Part shown: positions 23,587 to 35,657 of the stretch, piece after piece | Numbering within the stretch: position 1 is the stretch's first letter | Layout of the letters: the number at the start of each line of letters is the position of its first letter | NCBI GenBank assembly: GCA_019633425.1 | Contig: WSUB01000072.1 | Coordinates: 1-64,000, forward strand | Reading direction: 5' to 3' | Length of the DNA stretch: 64,000 nucleotides | Source of the DNA: Tulasnella sp. 424 | Lineage: Eukaryota > Basidiomycota > Agaricomycetes > Cantharellales > Tulasnellaceae | The notes under the pieces: generated by a model | Told to the model about the DNA's origin: nothing | Databases searched by the model: none | The model's input: the letters and a program-made list of their open reading frames with translations, nothing else | Made by a program: the position numbers and the translations under genes

Positions 23587-24264
23587 CCCCATTCCAACCT
23601 TTTGTCCTGGAGGCAAAAACAATATGCTGATCCTGGGGTTGACCCTATGAGCAAAGTGTGATGGTAGCTGAAGGAGCAAAACAGGACCGCTGAGTGTTGA
23701 GGACAAACAAATCCAAAACGACCTGTCAACCGGGACACAAAGGTACGTTCACACGTAAGCCCCTGCTCTGGAGGGACAAGAGGAGGGTGGCAATGTCCCG
23801 GCTCAGAATACGGCGGCAATGTGTGAGAACGAGCAGCCCGTGGTCGGGCCGTATCCGAATCCAAAACACGACCCGAGCATTTCTGCTAAAATAAGCCAAT
23901 CGGCCCGATTTTAGCTGAGAAAACTACGCATGTTTACCAAATTCAACTTTAAACATGCCCTGGACATGGGCGCTCATTTCCTACACATCCGCCGCATGTT
24001 CGGATTTTGGACATTCCCGACCTCCCCTTCTGTGATTATACACCAGTTGCAATCACCAAGAACCCTCCCGGCGACGGCGGGCTCTGGTGCAGCATTCAAC
24101 TTCACTACAGGGCAAACGTTACGAATTGACGTCGGCCGGCGACGAATTTATGCCAGTCGGGCCACTTTTCTCGATCTCGTCGGAGTTGCTCGGGTGCAGT
24201 CTCTTATCGATACTATCTTCCATTTCATTTAGGCCCTACCCTAACCACACTCGCCCGCACGTGA

Positions 24265-24420
24265 GATCACGGCCTTGCCAACCACTTCGCGCCCTTCCTA
24301 AGCTTGAAGTGAGAAAATAGGGGCGTACGAGCTTGGAAGACAAGTTGGTCCGAGATGAATAGGTCGAGGACGAGGGCTTCTTGCCCTCATTGTCAACCCT
24401 GGACGACAGCTCGAGAAGTC
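24265..24420 (-). pseudogene. Solo FunK1 scrap between copies 2 and 3
   Basis: These ~150 bp align with 25950-26095 inside the first exon of the next FunK1 gene (ACTTCGCGCCCTTCC, GCTTGGAAGA, GATGAATAGGTCGAGGACGAG, TTCTTGCC and CAACCCTGGACG words). The segment on either side is not FunK1. The frame is broken. Confidence 0.75.
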
Positions 24421-24703
24421 AAACTCAGCGGGGTGAGTTATGATGAGAGACCATAGCAAATCAAGGGAAAATAAATCGCAAGGCAGCTAAAGTTGGAAAC
24501 AACATCAGCTTTGTGCCTCCGTATTCTGACAGCGTCTCTAGATCTTTGGTGTTATGGTCATTGAGGGAAGGCTTCTCAAGTGCGCGCACGACTCCAAGTT
24601 CAAAAACACCAACAAATTTCGTTTATGGAAAGGAACATGACGGCACACACAAGAGTAAATGGACCCGAATACAATTGAAGAAGGGAACCGAGTGGGGGAT
24701 CGC

Positions 24704-27303
24704 TCACTCTGGAACCGGGCCCCGAACTCCCTGGCCGCTGCGCATCTTTTTGGCTGGGTTCCCTGAGCGCTCATGGGAGGTTCCATCTACCCGCTCCTCC
24801 TGATCTTCAGACGAAGCTAGCCCCCGCTTGGACTCGGAAGTCTCGCCTTTCTCGCCAGATCCCGGAGGTAAAGACGACATTGAACTATCGATCAAATCGA
24901 TGACATCATCCAACTCGAGGGTGCCGCCTTTACTCCAGAGGAGACTGGCGAAGCCACGCAAAAAGGGAGCTAAATCCTTGAAGCGGCCAGTCAGCACGAA
25001 GGGTCGGCGAACATTTTGCTCGAGACCTCCAGAGAGCAGGCTTTCCTTCGCGACTTGGACCACGCCAATCTCGGTAGAGAGCAGATTCCTCAGAGTTACC
25101 TCGGCTCGCACGGATCGTTCTTCGCGTAAAACGACGTAGAGAACGACCCAAAGAACCGATTCCACATCAAAGCGAGCTTCGTGTTTGATGGATTCCCCTT
25201 CTATCATGGACACAAGAAGCTCGTAAGCAATGAAGGGCAAGGTGCCCTGGCAAGGTGGGTCAGCACCAACGTTGGCTTATTGATAATGGGACCCTCACCG
25301 TTAAATGATGATGGGCTTTTGCGACACGTTCAGGGTCGGTACCCGGAGTTGAGGAATCCTCTTCGCAGCCCGGGAGACCTGACCAGTGAGCGAGACCAAG
25401 GTCGATAATGAAAGCTGGCGATCCTGGGTCGTGGCCGAGTAGAAGGTTGCCGCTCGACACGTCTCGATGAATAATTCCTTTCTCGTTTAATCCCCAAATT
25501 CCTGAACCGATCTATGGTGAGCCCAATCGTCTTTCGCGAGATTGCAGGTGACTTACCTATGACCCATTGCTTCGTCGCCTCGAGTAACTCCCGACAACCG
25601 CGGACCCCTAGGATCGAGCGTCCTTTCTCTTCGAATATCATGCGGACTAGAACCCGAATGAAGGCTCGAGGGCTCTCGTCGCATGGATATAGGACAAACG
25701 CATTCCGTGCCGTTTTGAACTGGGGGAGTGGCTGCTCTTGGGCTCCGCCCTTGCGATATACGCCCACAATCTCCCCATCATTCCACAAGGAACAGGTGTC
25801 AACGGTGCGGGCGACCCCCTCATAGCCCATAAGACGGGCCACGTTTGGGACATCCTTCGCTTTCTCATAGAGGAAGGCCTCGTTAACGCGATCGGCATCG
25901 GCCCAATTCTGTTTCACGACCCGGAGCTTGCCCTTTTGCGCGTTCGTGCCGATCACTTCACGCCCTCCCCAAACTCTGGTGAAGCGGGAGAAGAGGAAAC
26001 CGCGAGCTTGGAAGATAGGGTGGTCGATGAATAGGTCGAGAACGAGGGGCTTCTTGCCTTCATTCTCAACCCTGGACGGCAGCTCGTGAAACTTGGTTGG
26101 CATCGCTGGGATCACTTCCAGCCACGTTTGCATCGCCGGGTTGTCTGTTGAAAGAACCCTCCCGGAGTTTGAAAATCGGGGGTCGTATCCCATGCTCTGA
26201 GGATCCATGGACGCCAAACGGCCGATAATCTGAATAAATACGACAGGGTTCTTGTGTATATCCACCTCGGTTACGTGGCATCGGGACGCATCCCAATGGA
26301 AGACTCGGCACTTGTTCTTGCTGATGAGGATACTAAAGGTGAAGTTCCTATCGAATTGCTCGAGTCTGATAGCTCGGGCGTAGCGAGCCATCTGGCAGAC
26401 GTGGTTTGCATCGAATCCGTCGGACAGCTTGACCTCGATAGGGACCTTGACATCCTTCCAGTGTGGATTGTCGGTTTCAATCCACTCCCCCTCCAGCTTC
26501 TTACAGAGAACGAGGGAGAGATTGGGCTGAAGTTTCGGGTGTTCTGAGACGTGAGGTGAATATTTGAACTCTTTGTCGTAAGAGACGATGAATCGCCGGC
26601 GAAGGAAGGTGCTGTGATTTTCACTTGGCTTTCGCGGGTCCGTGGCGAAAGGCCAGCTCCTATCAATTTCTCGACTCCACTCTCCGGTCATCCCGTGGTT
26701 GAAATAGCAACGGAAAAACATGTTGATGAACGAGAAAAGATCGGCCAGAGGGTGGTATAAGTTCCTTTTGGATCTGATGTTCTCGACGAGTTTAGTGAAC
26801 TCGTTTGACCGATACGGGGAGATTCGGGCCGCCATCTCGCAGTTCTCGTCCGTGCTGAGAATTTTGACGACTTTTTGAAACTGTTCATTGTTGTTCTGAC
26901 TCCTGAGGGCCTCGAGACACTCCTGGGCCAATTTTTCGTCTCGCGCGCGGCGTTCGGAATTTGAAACTGAGGGGGCAGCCTCTTCATCCGTTGGGTCCAG
27001 GTCTGCTGCTTGCCCGTACAGGAAATTCCGGATGAAGACGTCTGTCTTGACCAGGAAGAGGTTGCCGTGCAACTCGGAAAGAATGTGCGTGTCCACCGTT
27101 GGGGCCATTTTATTGGCTTCTGTGGGAAGGGTGGTGGGTTGAAGGGAAGAATCACCCGTAGAGGGATTTTCGTAGGTGAAAGTAGCCGGTGGGGTTCGAA
27201 GAGCGGTGTTGAAACGAGGGTTAGCACCCCAGCTCGAGTTCAAGGAGGCAGCGACACCAGCCAGGTCTGTTGATGAGGGTGAAGGACTGGGGGTCGGCCC
27301 CAT
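24704..27303 (-). CDS. FunK1-type fungal protein kinase, copy 3
   Basis: Exon 1 runs 27303-25557, a 55-nt intron follows, then the catalytic exon from 25501 and, after a second intron (GTGAGGGTC...GCCAG), the last exon ending at 24704. The N-half has ILSELHGNLFLVKTDVFIRNF, the endonuclease-like DVKVPIEVKLSDGFD region, and FLFSRFTRVWGG as the start of the kinase lobe. Motifs are complete: HRDVSSGN, IIDLGLAH, then HHHL and GTLPFIAYELL with IKHEARFDVESVLWVVLY, typical of the fungal-type kinase family (Pfam Pkinase_fungal). The tail is charged and low complexity. FunK1 kinases are expanded in mushroom-forming fungi; substrates are unknown. Confidence 0.88.
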
Positions 27304-27394
27304 CCATTAGTCAGCATTTCGTCCGATCGGAAGGTTGCTCAAGACTCACGACAGCGCGTTTCTTGCCAGAAATACCCATCGAAGGTGAGCGCGA

Positions 27395-27575
27395 CACAGG
27401 ACATTATGGTACGTACCCCGCATGCGCGCTTTCAAATAATCGCGCAGATACTTGTCGTAATTCTGGACGAAATGAGCTGAAAGCATATCCATCGAGAAGA
27501 TGACTTGATTAAATGCCTTCAGGGTTCTCCACTTCGAACACCTTCGATCGGTCGTTCGCATCGGAGCTGACGTGT
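27395..27575 (-). pseudogene. Copied 3' end of the lipase gene
   Basis: This segment matches 30945-31125, the last codons and 3' flank of the class-3 lipase at 30982-34291: FNQVIFSMDMLSAHFVQNYDKYLRDYL is readable in both. Here the stop codon is changed (TAA to AAA), so the frame runs on into KARMRG. Nothing of the lipase upstream of these codons is present. It shows that a FunK1 gene was duplicated with the neighbouring gene's tail attached. Confidence 0.9.
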
Positions 27576-27753
27576 TATGTAGAGAAGGTTCCTCAAGCGC
27601 GCGCTCGACACAAGGTCAAAACATTGCGGGATGACAATCGATTGGATACCAAAAACACCAACAAATTTCATTTTACAGCGAGGAACAGGATGGCGTATGC
27701 AACAACAAATGGACATGAAGACAATTGAAGAAAGAAGCCGAGTGGGAGATCGC

Positions 27754-30439
27754 TCACGCTGAGTCCTGGCTTAGAACTCCCTGCTCGCTGCACATACTTT
27801 GGACAATCCTTGAGGATCCTGTGGAAGATCCATCGACCTGCTCCTCCTGAACTTCCTCCTGAACTTCCTCCTGAACTTCCTCCTGACCTTCCTTCTGACC
27901 TTCCTCCGGATTTCGTTTCCGCCTGCTGGTCTCAGGCCTCTCGCCAGACCCCTGAACTTCCTCCTGACTTTCCTCCTGACCTTCCTCCTGACCTCGTTTC
28001 CGCTTGGTCTTAGGCCTCTCGCCAGACCCCGGAGGTAGGGAGGATATTGTTCTGTCGATCAATGCGATGAGATCGTCTAATTTAATGTCCACTCCTTCGT
28101 CGAACCTCGCCCAGCAGATGCTGGCAAAGCTACCAAGGAAATGCGCTAAATCCTTGTAGCGGCCATCCAACGTGATGCGGTCGGCGGCCTTTGAATTAGG
28201 ATTAAGTATTCCGCTGAGAAGACCCCGCTTTTCTTTTTCAACATCCTTAGGCTCAGTCGAGAGCAGCCCGAGCAAAGCAAATTTGGCGTCTTCGGACTCC
28301 TCTGCGAGCAAAACGACGTAGAGAAGAACCCAAAAAACTGATTCCACGTCGTGGTGAACTTCGTGCTTGATGGATTTCTTCCTGCGCAAGGCTATAAGAA
28401 GGTTGAGTGCAATGAAAGGTAAAGTTCCCTGACAAAGGGAGGGTTAGCACCAAGGTCGGCGTGTAAATTACAAGACCCTCACCGTTAAATGATGGTGGGC
28501 CTTTGGGGTGCGATCCCCCTCGGCTTCGGAAGTTGAGGAATCTTCTTTGTTGGGGGGTGAAAAGTGAGCAAGACCCAAGTCGATAAGAAAAGCTGGGGAA
28601 TTTGAGTCGTAGCCGAGCAGAAGATTGCCGCTCGACACGTCCCGATGGATAATTCCCGCATCGTTTAAGCCGAAGACTCCTAAATATATAAAATCATGAG
28701 CACCATTATATTAGAGCCACTGCCTGCGACTCACCGACGATCCATTGCATCGCCGCCTCTAGTAGTTCCCGACTACTCTGGGCCTTGAGGATCGCCCGTC
28801 CTTTCTGTTCGAATACCATGCGAACGAGAGCTCGGGAGAAGGCTCGAGGGCTCTCTTTGCATGTATACAGGGTAAACGGTTTCTCGCCATCTACCGTATC
28901 GAGCTGGGGGAGCGCCTGCTCTGCACCTTTGCGATATACGCCCACAATGGCCCCATCATGCCACAAGGAACGAATGTCGATGGTGCGAGTGACGGTTTCA
29001 TAGCCCATGAGACGAGCCACGTATGGGACATCCTTGGCCTTCTCATAAAGATAGGCCTCGTTAACGCGGTCGGCATCGGCCCAATTTTGTTTCACAACCC
29101 GGAGCTCGCCGTGCTCCGATTTCAAAGTCGTGGGGTCCACTTCGCGCCCTTCCCAAACCCGGGTGAAGCGAGAGAAAAGAAACCCGCGAGCTTGGAACAT
29201 AGGGCGGTCGATGAATAGGTCGAGGACGAGGGGTTCCCTGCCTTCATCCCCGTCCCCAGAGGACGGCTCGTGATACTCGGTAGGGCGGGCTGGGACTATC
29301 TCTAGCCGCGTTGGGAACCTCCGGGTTTCATTGGAAAGGACCCTTCCGGAGTTTGAGAATCGGGGGTCGTATCCCATGCTTTGAGGATCCATGGAAGCCA
29401 GGCGGCCGATAATCTGAATAAACACGGCAGGGTTTTCGTGTATATCCACCTCGGTTACGTGACATTGGGACGCAGCCCAATGGAAGACGCGGCACTTGTT
29501 CTTGCTGATGAGGAGACTAAAGGCGAAGTTCCTATCGAATTGCTCGAGTCTGATAGCGCGGGCGTAACGAGCCATCTGGCAGACGCGGTTTGCATCGAAT
29601 CCGTCGGACAGCTTGACCTCGATAGGGACCTTGACATCCTTCCAGTGTGGAAGGTCGGTTTTAATCCACTCCCCCTCCAGCTTCTTACAGAGAACGAGGG
29701 AGAGATCGGGCAGAAGTATCGGGCGTTCTGGGACGTGAGGGGAATATTGGTACTCTTGGTTGTAAGAGACGATGAATCGCCGGCGAAGGAGGGTGCGGTG
29801 AATTTCATTTGGCTCTTTCGGGTCCGTGGGCAAAGGCCAGCTCCTATCGATTTCTAGACTCCACTCTCCGGTCATCCCGCGGTTGAGATAGCAACGGAAA
29901 AAAATGTTGATGAACAAGAAAAGATCGGCCAGAGGTTGGTATAAGTCCTTTTCGGCTCTGATGCCCTTGACGAGTTTGGTGAACTGCTTTTCTTGATACG
30001 GGGAGATTCGGGCCGCCATCTCGCATCCCTCGTCCATGTTGAGATGTTTGACGACTTGTTGAAACTGTTCGTTCTTGTCCTGACCCACGAGGGCCTCGAG
30101 ACACTTCTTGGCCAATTCTTCGTCAAGTGCGTGGCGTCCGGAATTTGAAACCGACTGGGAAGCCCCTTCATCCGTTACGTCTGGGTCTGATGCCTCCCCG
30201 TACAGGAAATTTCGGATGAAGACGTCTGTCTTGATAGAGAAGAGGTTGCCGTGTAACTCGGAAAGAATTTGCGGGTCCACATCTGGGGCCTTGTTATTGG
30301 TTTCTGAGGGAAGGGTGTTGACTTTAATGGGGGAATCACCAGTACCGGGGTTTCCGTAGGCGAAAGTAGCCGGTGGGGTTCGACGAGCGGCGTTGAAACG
30401 AGGGTTAGCACCAAAGCTCGAGTTCAAGGAGGCTGCCAT
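27754..30439 (-). CDS. FunK1-type fungal protein kinase, copy 4
   Basis: Exon 1 is 30439-28735 (MAASLNSSFGANPRFN start). An intron of about 57 nt leads to the catalytic exon from 28677, with GIIHRDVSSGNLLLG and FLIDLGLAHF. A second intron (GTGAGGGTC...TGTCAG, about 28481-28432) leads to the last exon, GTLPFIALNLL then SIKHEVHHDVESVFWVLLYVVL and DGRYKDLAHFLGSFASICW. All key residues seen in copy 3 are kept. The C-terminus differs from its paralogues by Glu/Gln-rich repeats (VQEE units). It is probably the parental copy, since the intact lipase lies directly upstream. Confidence 0.88.
27843..27990. repeat. 12-bp minisatellite in the FunK1 copy 4 tail
   Basis: Repeats of TCCTCCTGAACT and close variants (CCTTCCTTCTGA, TTCCTCCTGACC), in two blocks separated by a duplicated KRK-coding segment. 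They encode VQEE/GQEE units in the kinase C-terminus. The other FunK1 copies lack the array. Confidence 0.85.
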
Positions 30440-30484
30440 GGATGGAGGTTGGAAGATGAGGACTCACCCTCGGGCTCGTCTGGC

Positions 30485-30498
30485 TCATTATATAGAGT
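30485..30498 (-). promoter_or_regulatory. Conserved TATA-like box upstream of FunK1 copy 4
   Basis: The same CTCTATATAATGAG word as at 23573, at the same distance (about 50 bp) from the start at 30439, inside a ~200-bp block shared with copy 2 (ACAAAGTGTGATGG, GAACAAAAC and GAGAACAAACAA words). Confidence 0.6.
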
Positions 30499-30981
30499 CC
30501 CCGTTTCAGCATTTTGTTCTACCGATAACAGCATGCCAGCTCTCGAGGGGGGTCCTATGAACAAAGTGTGATGGTCGTCGAAGGAACAAAACGGGAAACC
30601 ACTGTGCGGGTCGAGAACAAACAACTCCAAAACAACGCGCCGACCGCGATTTCTCAAACACCCCGGTTTTGTCCTCTGCCACATTCGTCAGCGGTTCGAT
30701 CGCTTCAGCTCAGCCTTCGACTCTTCATCCAATCGTAGCTTTCAAAAATGAACAATGCCACCGAGGAAAAACGGTGAACAATCAATATTAATGGACCGCA
30801 ATCGATTGATATAACGTACAAAAATAGACTACACCGACATCAAAAAAACGCTTCATGAACAAAACGTGCAAGCCAAAGCCAAGAACGAACACAAAACCGG
30901 AAAACGCGATCGAAATGAAGGAAGATTCAAGAAGAGCAGCGGCGACACAGGGACATCATGCTACGTACCCCGCATTCGCGC

Positions 30982-33900
30982 TTACAAATAATCGCGGAGG
31001 TACTTGTCGTAATTCTGAACGAAATGAGCTGAAAGCATATCCATCGAGAAAATGACTTGATTGAAGACCTCTTCAGGGTTCTCCACTTCGAACACCCTCA
31101 GTCGGTCGTTCGCATCGGAGCCGACTGGGGTTGAAGCGGTGAAAAGTGAGGGATCTTCGGGCCGTTGCAAGCTCGGATGGAACGAGCTGTCACGCATCGC
31201 CCAGAATATTCGACCAGGAGGGAATAGATTGGTATGCCGCATGTTCGCCTCGAGTGTCTTGCGCAAAGATAGGAACTGCGGAGATCGGGACAAAAAGTTT
31301 AGAGTGGGATGTCGACTTGCTGTCAACCTCCTAACTCTTGATCCACGCGCAAGAACAACCGAAAGAAAGAAAAAAGCACTCACCCAATCTTCATCTTCTT
31401 TCTCGATCGACCCAGGGCTCATCCACTCCATAAACTCTAATCTCCCATACCGACTGATGATGTTCCGCACGTGTTCTTGATGGTCAGGACCAAATCGATC
31501 CCCGTGCAAGAGCCAGCTTGTGACGGCCTTGAGGTCTCGAACTCCGCCGAGAGACAAGCGGCTGACGACGTCGTGAGACCAGATGAAGGAGGTGATGAAG
31601 GTGGACGCGATACGAGATAGGGCAGGTGACATTGCGCAGCTGGACGGAGAGATATGGTGAGCGAGGTGGGAATGACGAGGCAGTGATGGAACTCACGGAG
31701 GAGCGAAGCAAAAGACTGAGATAGGCCGACCTTCAGGAAGGCCACTCGACTCGACAGTAAGACACGTTTCAGGATCACCCCACATCTACGAGAAAAAGAG
31801 GAACCCCCCGCCCGGGATTTCAAATCAGACCTTCCCACTCTTGATCCTCACCAAAAGGTCCAAGCTCGCGAACTCGGTACTCACCAGTCCAAGAACAGAG
31901 CAAACTCCAGCACCCAACGAATGCCCACACAAAATCAACTCGTAACCCTCATTTTGAGCCAAAGCGTTCGCGACGACCTGCTGGACCGGTTTCCCAGGTG
32001 CGCCCATGAGTTGAGCCAAGGCGTACATGCCCTGATGAACCCAGAGTTCGTTCGGGTCGCCTCGGTTTGAATTCTGAGGTTGGGAAGGTCCCGGTTCCGA
32101 TGGGTCTTGGCTAGCGGAAGCCCAAGAAGGTCGGAATGGAGTCGTATCGCATGCGAGGTCCTATGAGAGGAGAGCGGTGAGTACTAGTTCCAGCTGAATT
32201 GGAAGACACAGAGGCGGCTCACAATAGCGACTTCGTTCAAAGTCATGGTGCCCCGAAGAACCAAAACGACCTGCTGCCTCGAATGATCCGTCAACGCCCA
32301 AAACCTCGGCAACATCGGCGCGTCCCCAGCATGCGTGACGGGGGGCAACCGCTTCTTCGGCAACGACGCTCGCTTCTTCGCAAACTCGCGCCGGACGAAC
32401 GACGGCAAGTTGGCCATCGACTGGACCGGCGAGCTCGTCGCGGACTTTTCGGTCGCCATGGCGTGGAAGATCTCTTGATCGTGTACGCCCCGCATGAGGT
32501 TCCAGAACCGCATTTGAGGAGGGGCGGTGCCCGTCGAAGACGAAGATGGATCGCCGGAGAAGTAGTCGTAGGCTTCTTCTGCATCTTCACCTGCGGGGTC
32601 AAGCATCTCCCAAGCTGAAGCGTCGTCGTCGTCTTCGTCCGACCCTGAGTCGTCTGCGTTTTCGATGACGTCTTCCAAGATGGAACGTTCGTCCCACTCC
32701 GGCTTTTGGGTTGCGTTGGAGGTGGAGGTTGATGCTGAGGGGAAGGGAATGCTGTTGGCCGCTGGGTTGGGTGATGAAGACGAGGGCGATGACGACGACG
32801 CTGAAGACGCTTGGTCGTTCGTTGCGGGTGCAGTGCCAACCAATTCCGCCAACGGTCTCGGCAGACGAGGGATTTTAACGTCGAAGCTAAACGACGAATG
32901 GTCGCCGGGCTCTTGGGTCCCATCAGCTTGGCTTGGCTGGGCCGATTCGACGTCCTTTTCCAGGATACTGCGAATCCGTTGGCGCGCGTCTTGAGAAGGA
33001 TGTTTTGATTCTTCAGGTGCGGAGTACTTGACCGTAAATCCATTTCCAGCCTCGTTGAAGCTGGCGGTAAGCTTCCCTTCCTTCGCCACGGAGCGCAGCT
33101 TGACGCCGAACAGCAGCACCCCGGCACCACCGTACCCTCCCAAGACCATTCGACTGAACCTCCTGAGGGAATGTCGAATGACGGGGTAAGGCACCTTTTC
33201 GGGTTTGTCTTCGCTGAGGAACGAGGAGTCGATGGAGAAGTGGGAGTGGCGGGAGAAGGCTGAGGCTTGGGAGATGCGGTGCGACGACCACGGATACGGA
33301 CTCAGCAGCGTCGGTGGTGCACCGATCTCGGCGGTGAGGATTTCTCCTGAATGGTCTGGAAGATGGTAGTCCGAGACGACGTGAACCGAGGTGGGTCTAC
33401 CCCGAAGGGTGTTTCTCCTCGAGCGAGCTCTCCCGATGGTATCCGCTCTCGAGCGGACGCCCGGCGTCTGTACGGGCGTCACTTCCTTCGGGTTCGGGAG
33501 CCCTCTCCACTCCCAATCCTCAACCTCTTTCATATTCGCTAACCACTTCTTCTGATGGTACACCCGAGTGACCCTCTGAATGCCTCCCCAAGCCACAAGC
33601 GCGGACCCGATTTGGATGCCCGAGTACCTCTCCTCGCTGTTTGGGAGATGGTCCGCGCCGATGCGAGGCGAATGCCACTCACGTTCGAGGATGCGAATGA
33701 GCGCGGGGATAGCCGCGGCAAAGCTCACCGAGCCGTCGCCGAACAGCGGACCGTTGGCGGCTTGTGACATGCCCTCAGGGGTATCGAACGACAGACGTAA
33801 GTGACCGGCGTAGCCCCCTTCGTTCTCCTGTGGCACGTTAAGCACTTTAGCTCCTAATTCGATGCTCGACGAAGCTACGTTAATGGACGTTTGGGCGACT

Positions 33901-34291
33901 TTCTGCCCGATGTTGATCGGGATGAGGCTTATGCACTCTGCAACGTCAAAGTACTTTCTGATCATAAAGTTGAGAGGTACGCGGGTGTAAAGGTCGCGGC
34001 CAGCAACGGCATTTTCGACTTTCCGAGTTACTGAAGTGACGGTGCCGGTGGTGACGGTTCTTGCGAGGGAGAACTGATACGTGGAGCGGAGAAACCGCGA
34101 GACGTCAGCGTACAAAGCACACGTCGGCCGTGTGGTTTTGGTGAACGTACGGTGATGTGAGTGCCAGCTTCAAGTGTGAAAAACCCGACTGAAGTTGCTG
34201 CTTTAGCTGCGGTGGTTCCTAATCGAGCATAATGGACTGCCTGAGCGGCTTTAGACTTCTCCGAGTCTTCACGACGGATGAGCGCCGACAT
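30982..34291 (-). CDS. Class-3 (alpha/beta hydrolase) lipase, diacylglycerol-lipase-like
   Basis: The large middle exon (34115-32184) has FMIRKYFDVAECISLIPINIGQK, AGHLRLSFD and a long Ser/Asp-rich insert (32600-32900). After it come FWALTDHSRQQVVLVLRGTMTLNE and, past introns, LWVHQGMYALAQLM and ELILCGHSLGAGVCSVLGLV, where GHSLG is the nucleophile elbow (near 31910). The last part has CFAPPCAMSPAL and SFIWSHDVVSRLSLGGVRDLK, the usual Asp-containing block. The N-terminal exon starts best at 34291 (MSALIRREDSEKSKAAQ); the ORF is open to 34579. It probably acts on membrane glycerolipids. The catalytic triad appears complete, but the substrate is unknown. Confidence 0.88.
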
Positions 34292-34579
34292 CGAACCAGA
34301 CGTTGGCGGGTTGTCGGCGGCTCCTTGAATAGATGTTAGAGGTAGTTGGAGGATGGGAGTTGAGTAAGAGTCGGTAGAGGGGAGAGGAGATGAAGTGAAG
34401 GGGGAGAGATGAGAGTGTGGGTTTGACAGGGGTAGTGGTAGAGGAAACAACACGTGAATACGTTTTTCAGTGTTACCAGAAGTGAGGGTCACGCGAGGCG
34501 GGTGGAGGCACGACTTACGCCCAAACGGAGCACAAATCCGGCTAATACCACGAGGAAAGGGAAAAGATAACAACAACAA

Positions 34580-35640
34580 GGATAATTACATGTCCTGCAC
34601 TTGGTCACGAGGGCGGTACGGTATCCCCTTGGATGCTAGCGTATCCTGCACATCTATCGGCAATCTTCCCGTCACCCGAACCGCATAGATCCCTCGCACA
34701 AATTTATCTGTTACACCAAGCCACAACCCACGCAATGAAGGGAGAGGGGAACGTCAGTTTCTATATCGGGGTGTCCACCGAAACGACGAGGGTAAAACGC
34801 ACCGGTCCGCTGCCATTTAGCAACCCAGCTCTCTTCCGGATTCATCATTCCGATCAATCCGTCAAATTGCGCGCTGGTACACGATGCAACCCGCTCCGAA
34901 TCGTTTTGGAGCTATATCATCATATATTCGTTCACCCGACGTCAAAGCGAAGAAGAAGCGTATATACGTTTTGTCCTTTAGCATTTCAACCTTCGAAAAG
35001 CTCCAAGCTCAGCCGGCGGCTCACCTGCAGAATCTCCTCGCAATTGGGGCACCCGTATTTCTTGAAATCCTGCGGTGTCTGGACGACTGAACATAGCATA
35101 CACGCTCTAAGAGCTTTTTTGGTCCCTGATGGGATCGCTGCTGGCTGGGTGTCCATTCAGTTGTGGTGCTAGGTCACAAGTCGCGGATTAGGTGAGGAAA
35201 GTGGTGGTCGGAAACGGCTGCTCGTCTTGATTGGAGTACAGCCCGTCGTAGCAAATGCCCAAGGTCCGGCCGATATATTGCTTCAATGGTTGTTTCAGAG
35301 TCCTGCCCCCCTTTCTGACCGATCCGCGGAATCTACTTTGTGGGCGCGCGGTTAAAAGGTAAGAGTGGTTCGGATTCTGATCGTTGTTATTTTCCCACCA
35401 CTCGTCATGGGAAAGTAGAGTTGGGGTTTGCTTTCGGCTCGTCATGCGGGCCCCTTTTCTCGGCGCTTCGTTCATCCAAAAACTCTTAATTACACCGAAT
35501 CAAGTCTCAGGAGTCCAATCCTTACGCTCAAGGTGAGATTAATTTACGTCTCTCAGAAAGCATTTATCTTAACGTCGAACGTCAGTCAGGTGGTTGATAC
35601 GCCATCATCCTCAAGTCTCCTTCCTCCCGTTAGCCTCTTA
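34580..35640. other. Intergenic, no gene recognised
   Basis: About 1 kb between divergent lipase and HEM25. A 179-codon ORF at 34633-35172 has no recognisable motif or splice context. Nothing else is supported. Confidence 0.45.
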
Positions 35641-35657
35641 TTTCCACTTCCGGTCGC

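Noticed and set aside
23930..24232. 100-codon plus-strand ORF between FunK1 copies
   Set aside because: No family resemblance; it lies in a decayed stretch directly before a FunK1 fragment.
33351..33804. Plus-strand ORFs opposite the lipase gene
   Set aside because: They are reverse-strand shadows of a well-supported exon with the lipase-family sequence.
34633..35172. 179-codon ORF on the plus strand as a gene
   Set aside because: No recognisable motif, poor composition, and no splice or paralogue support.
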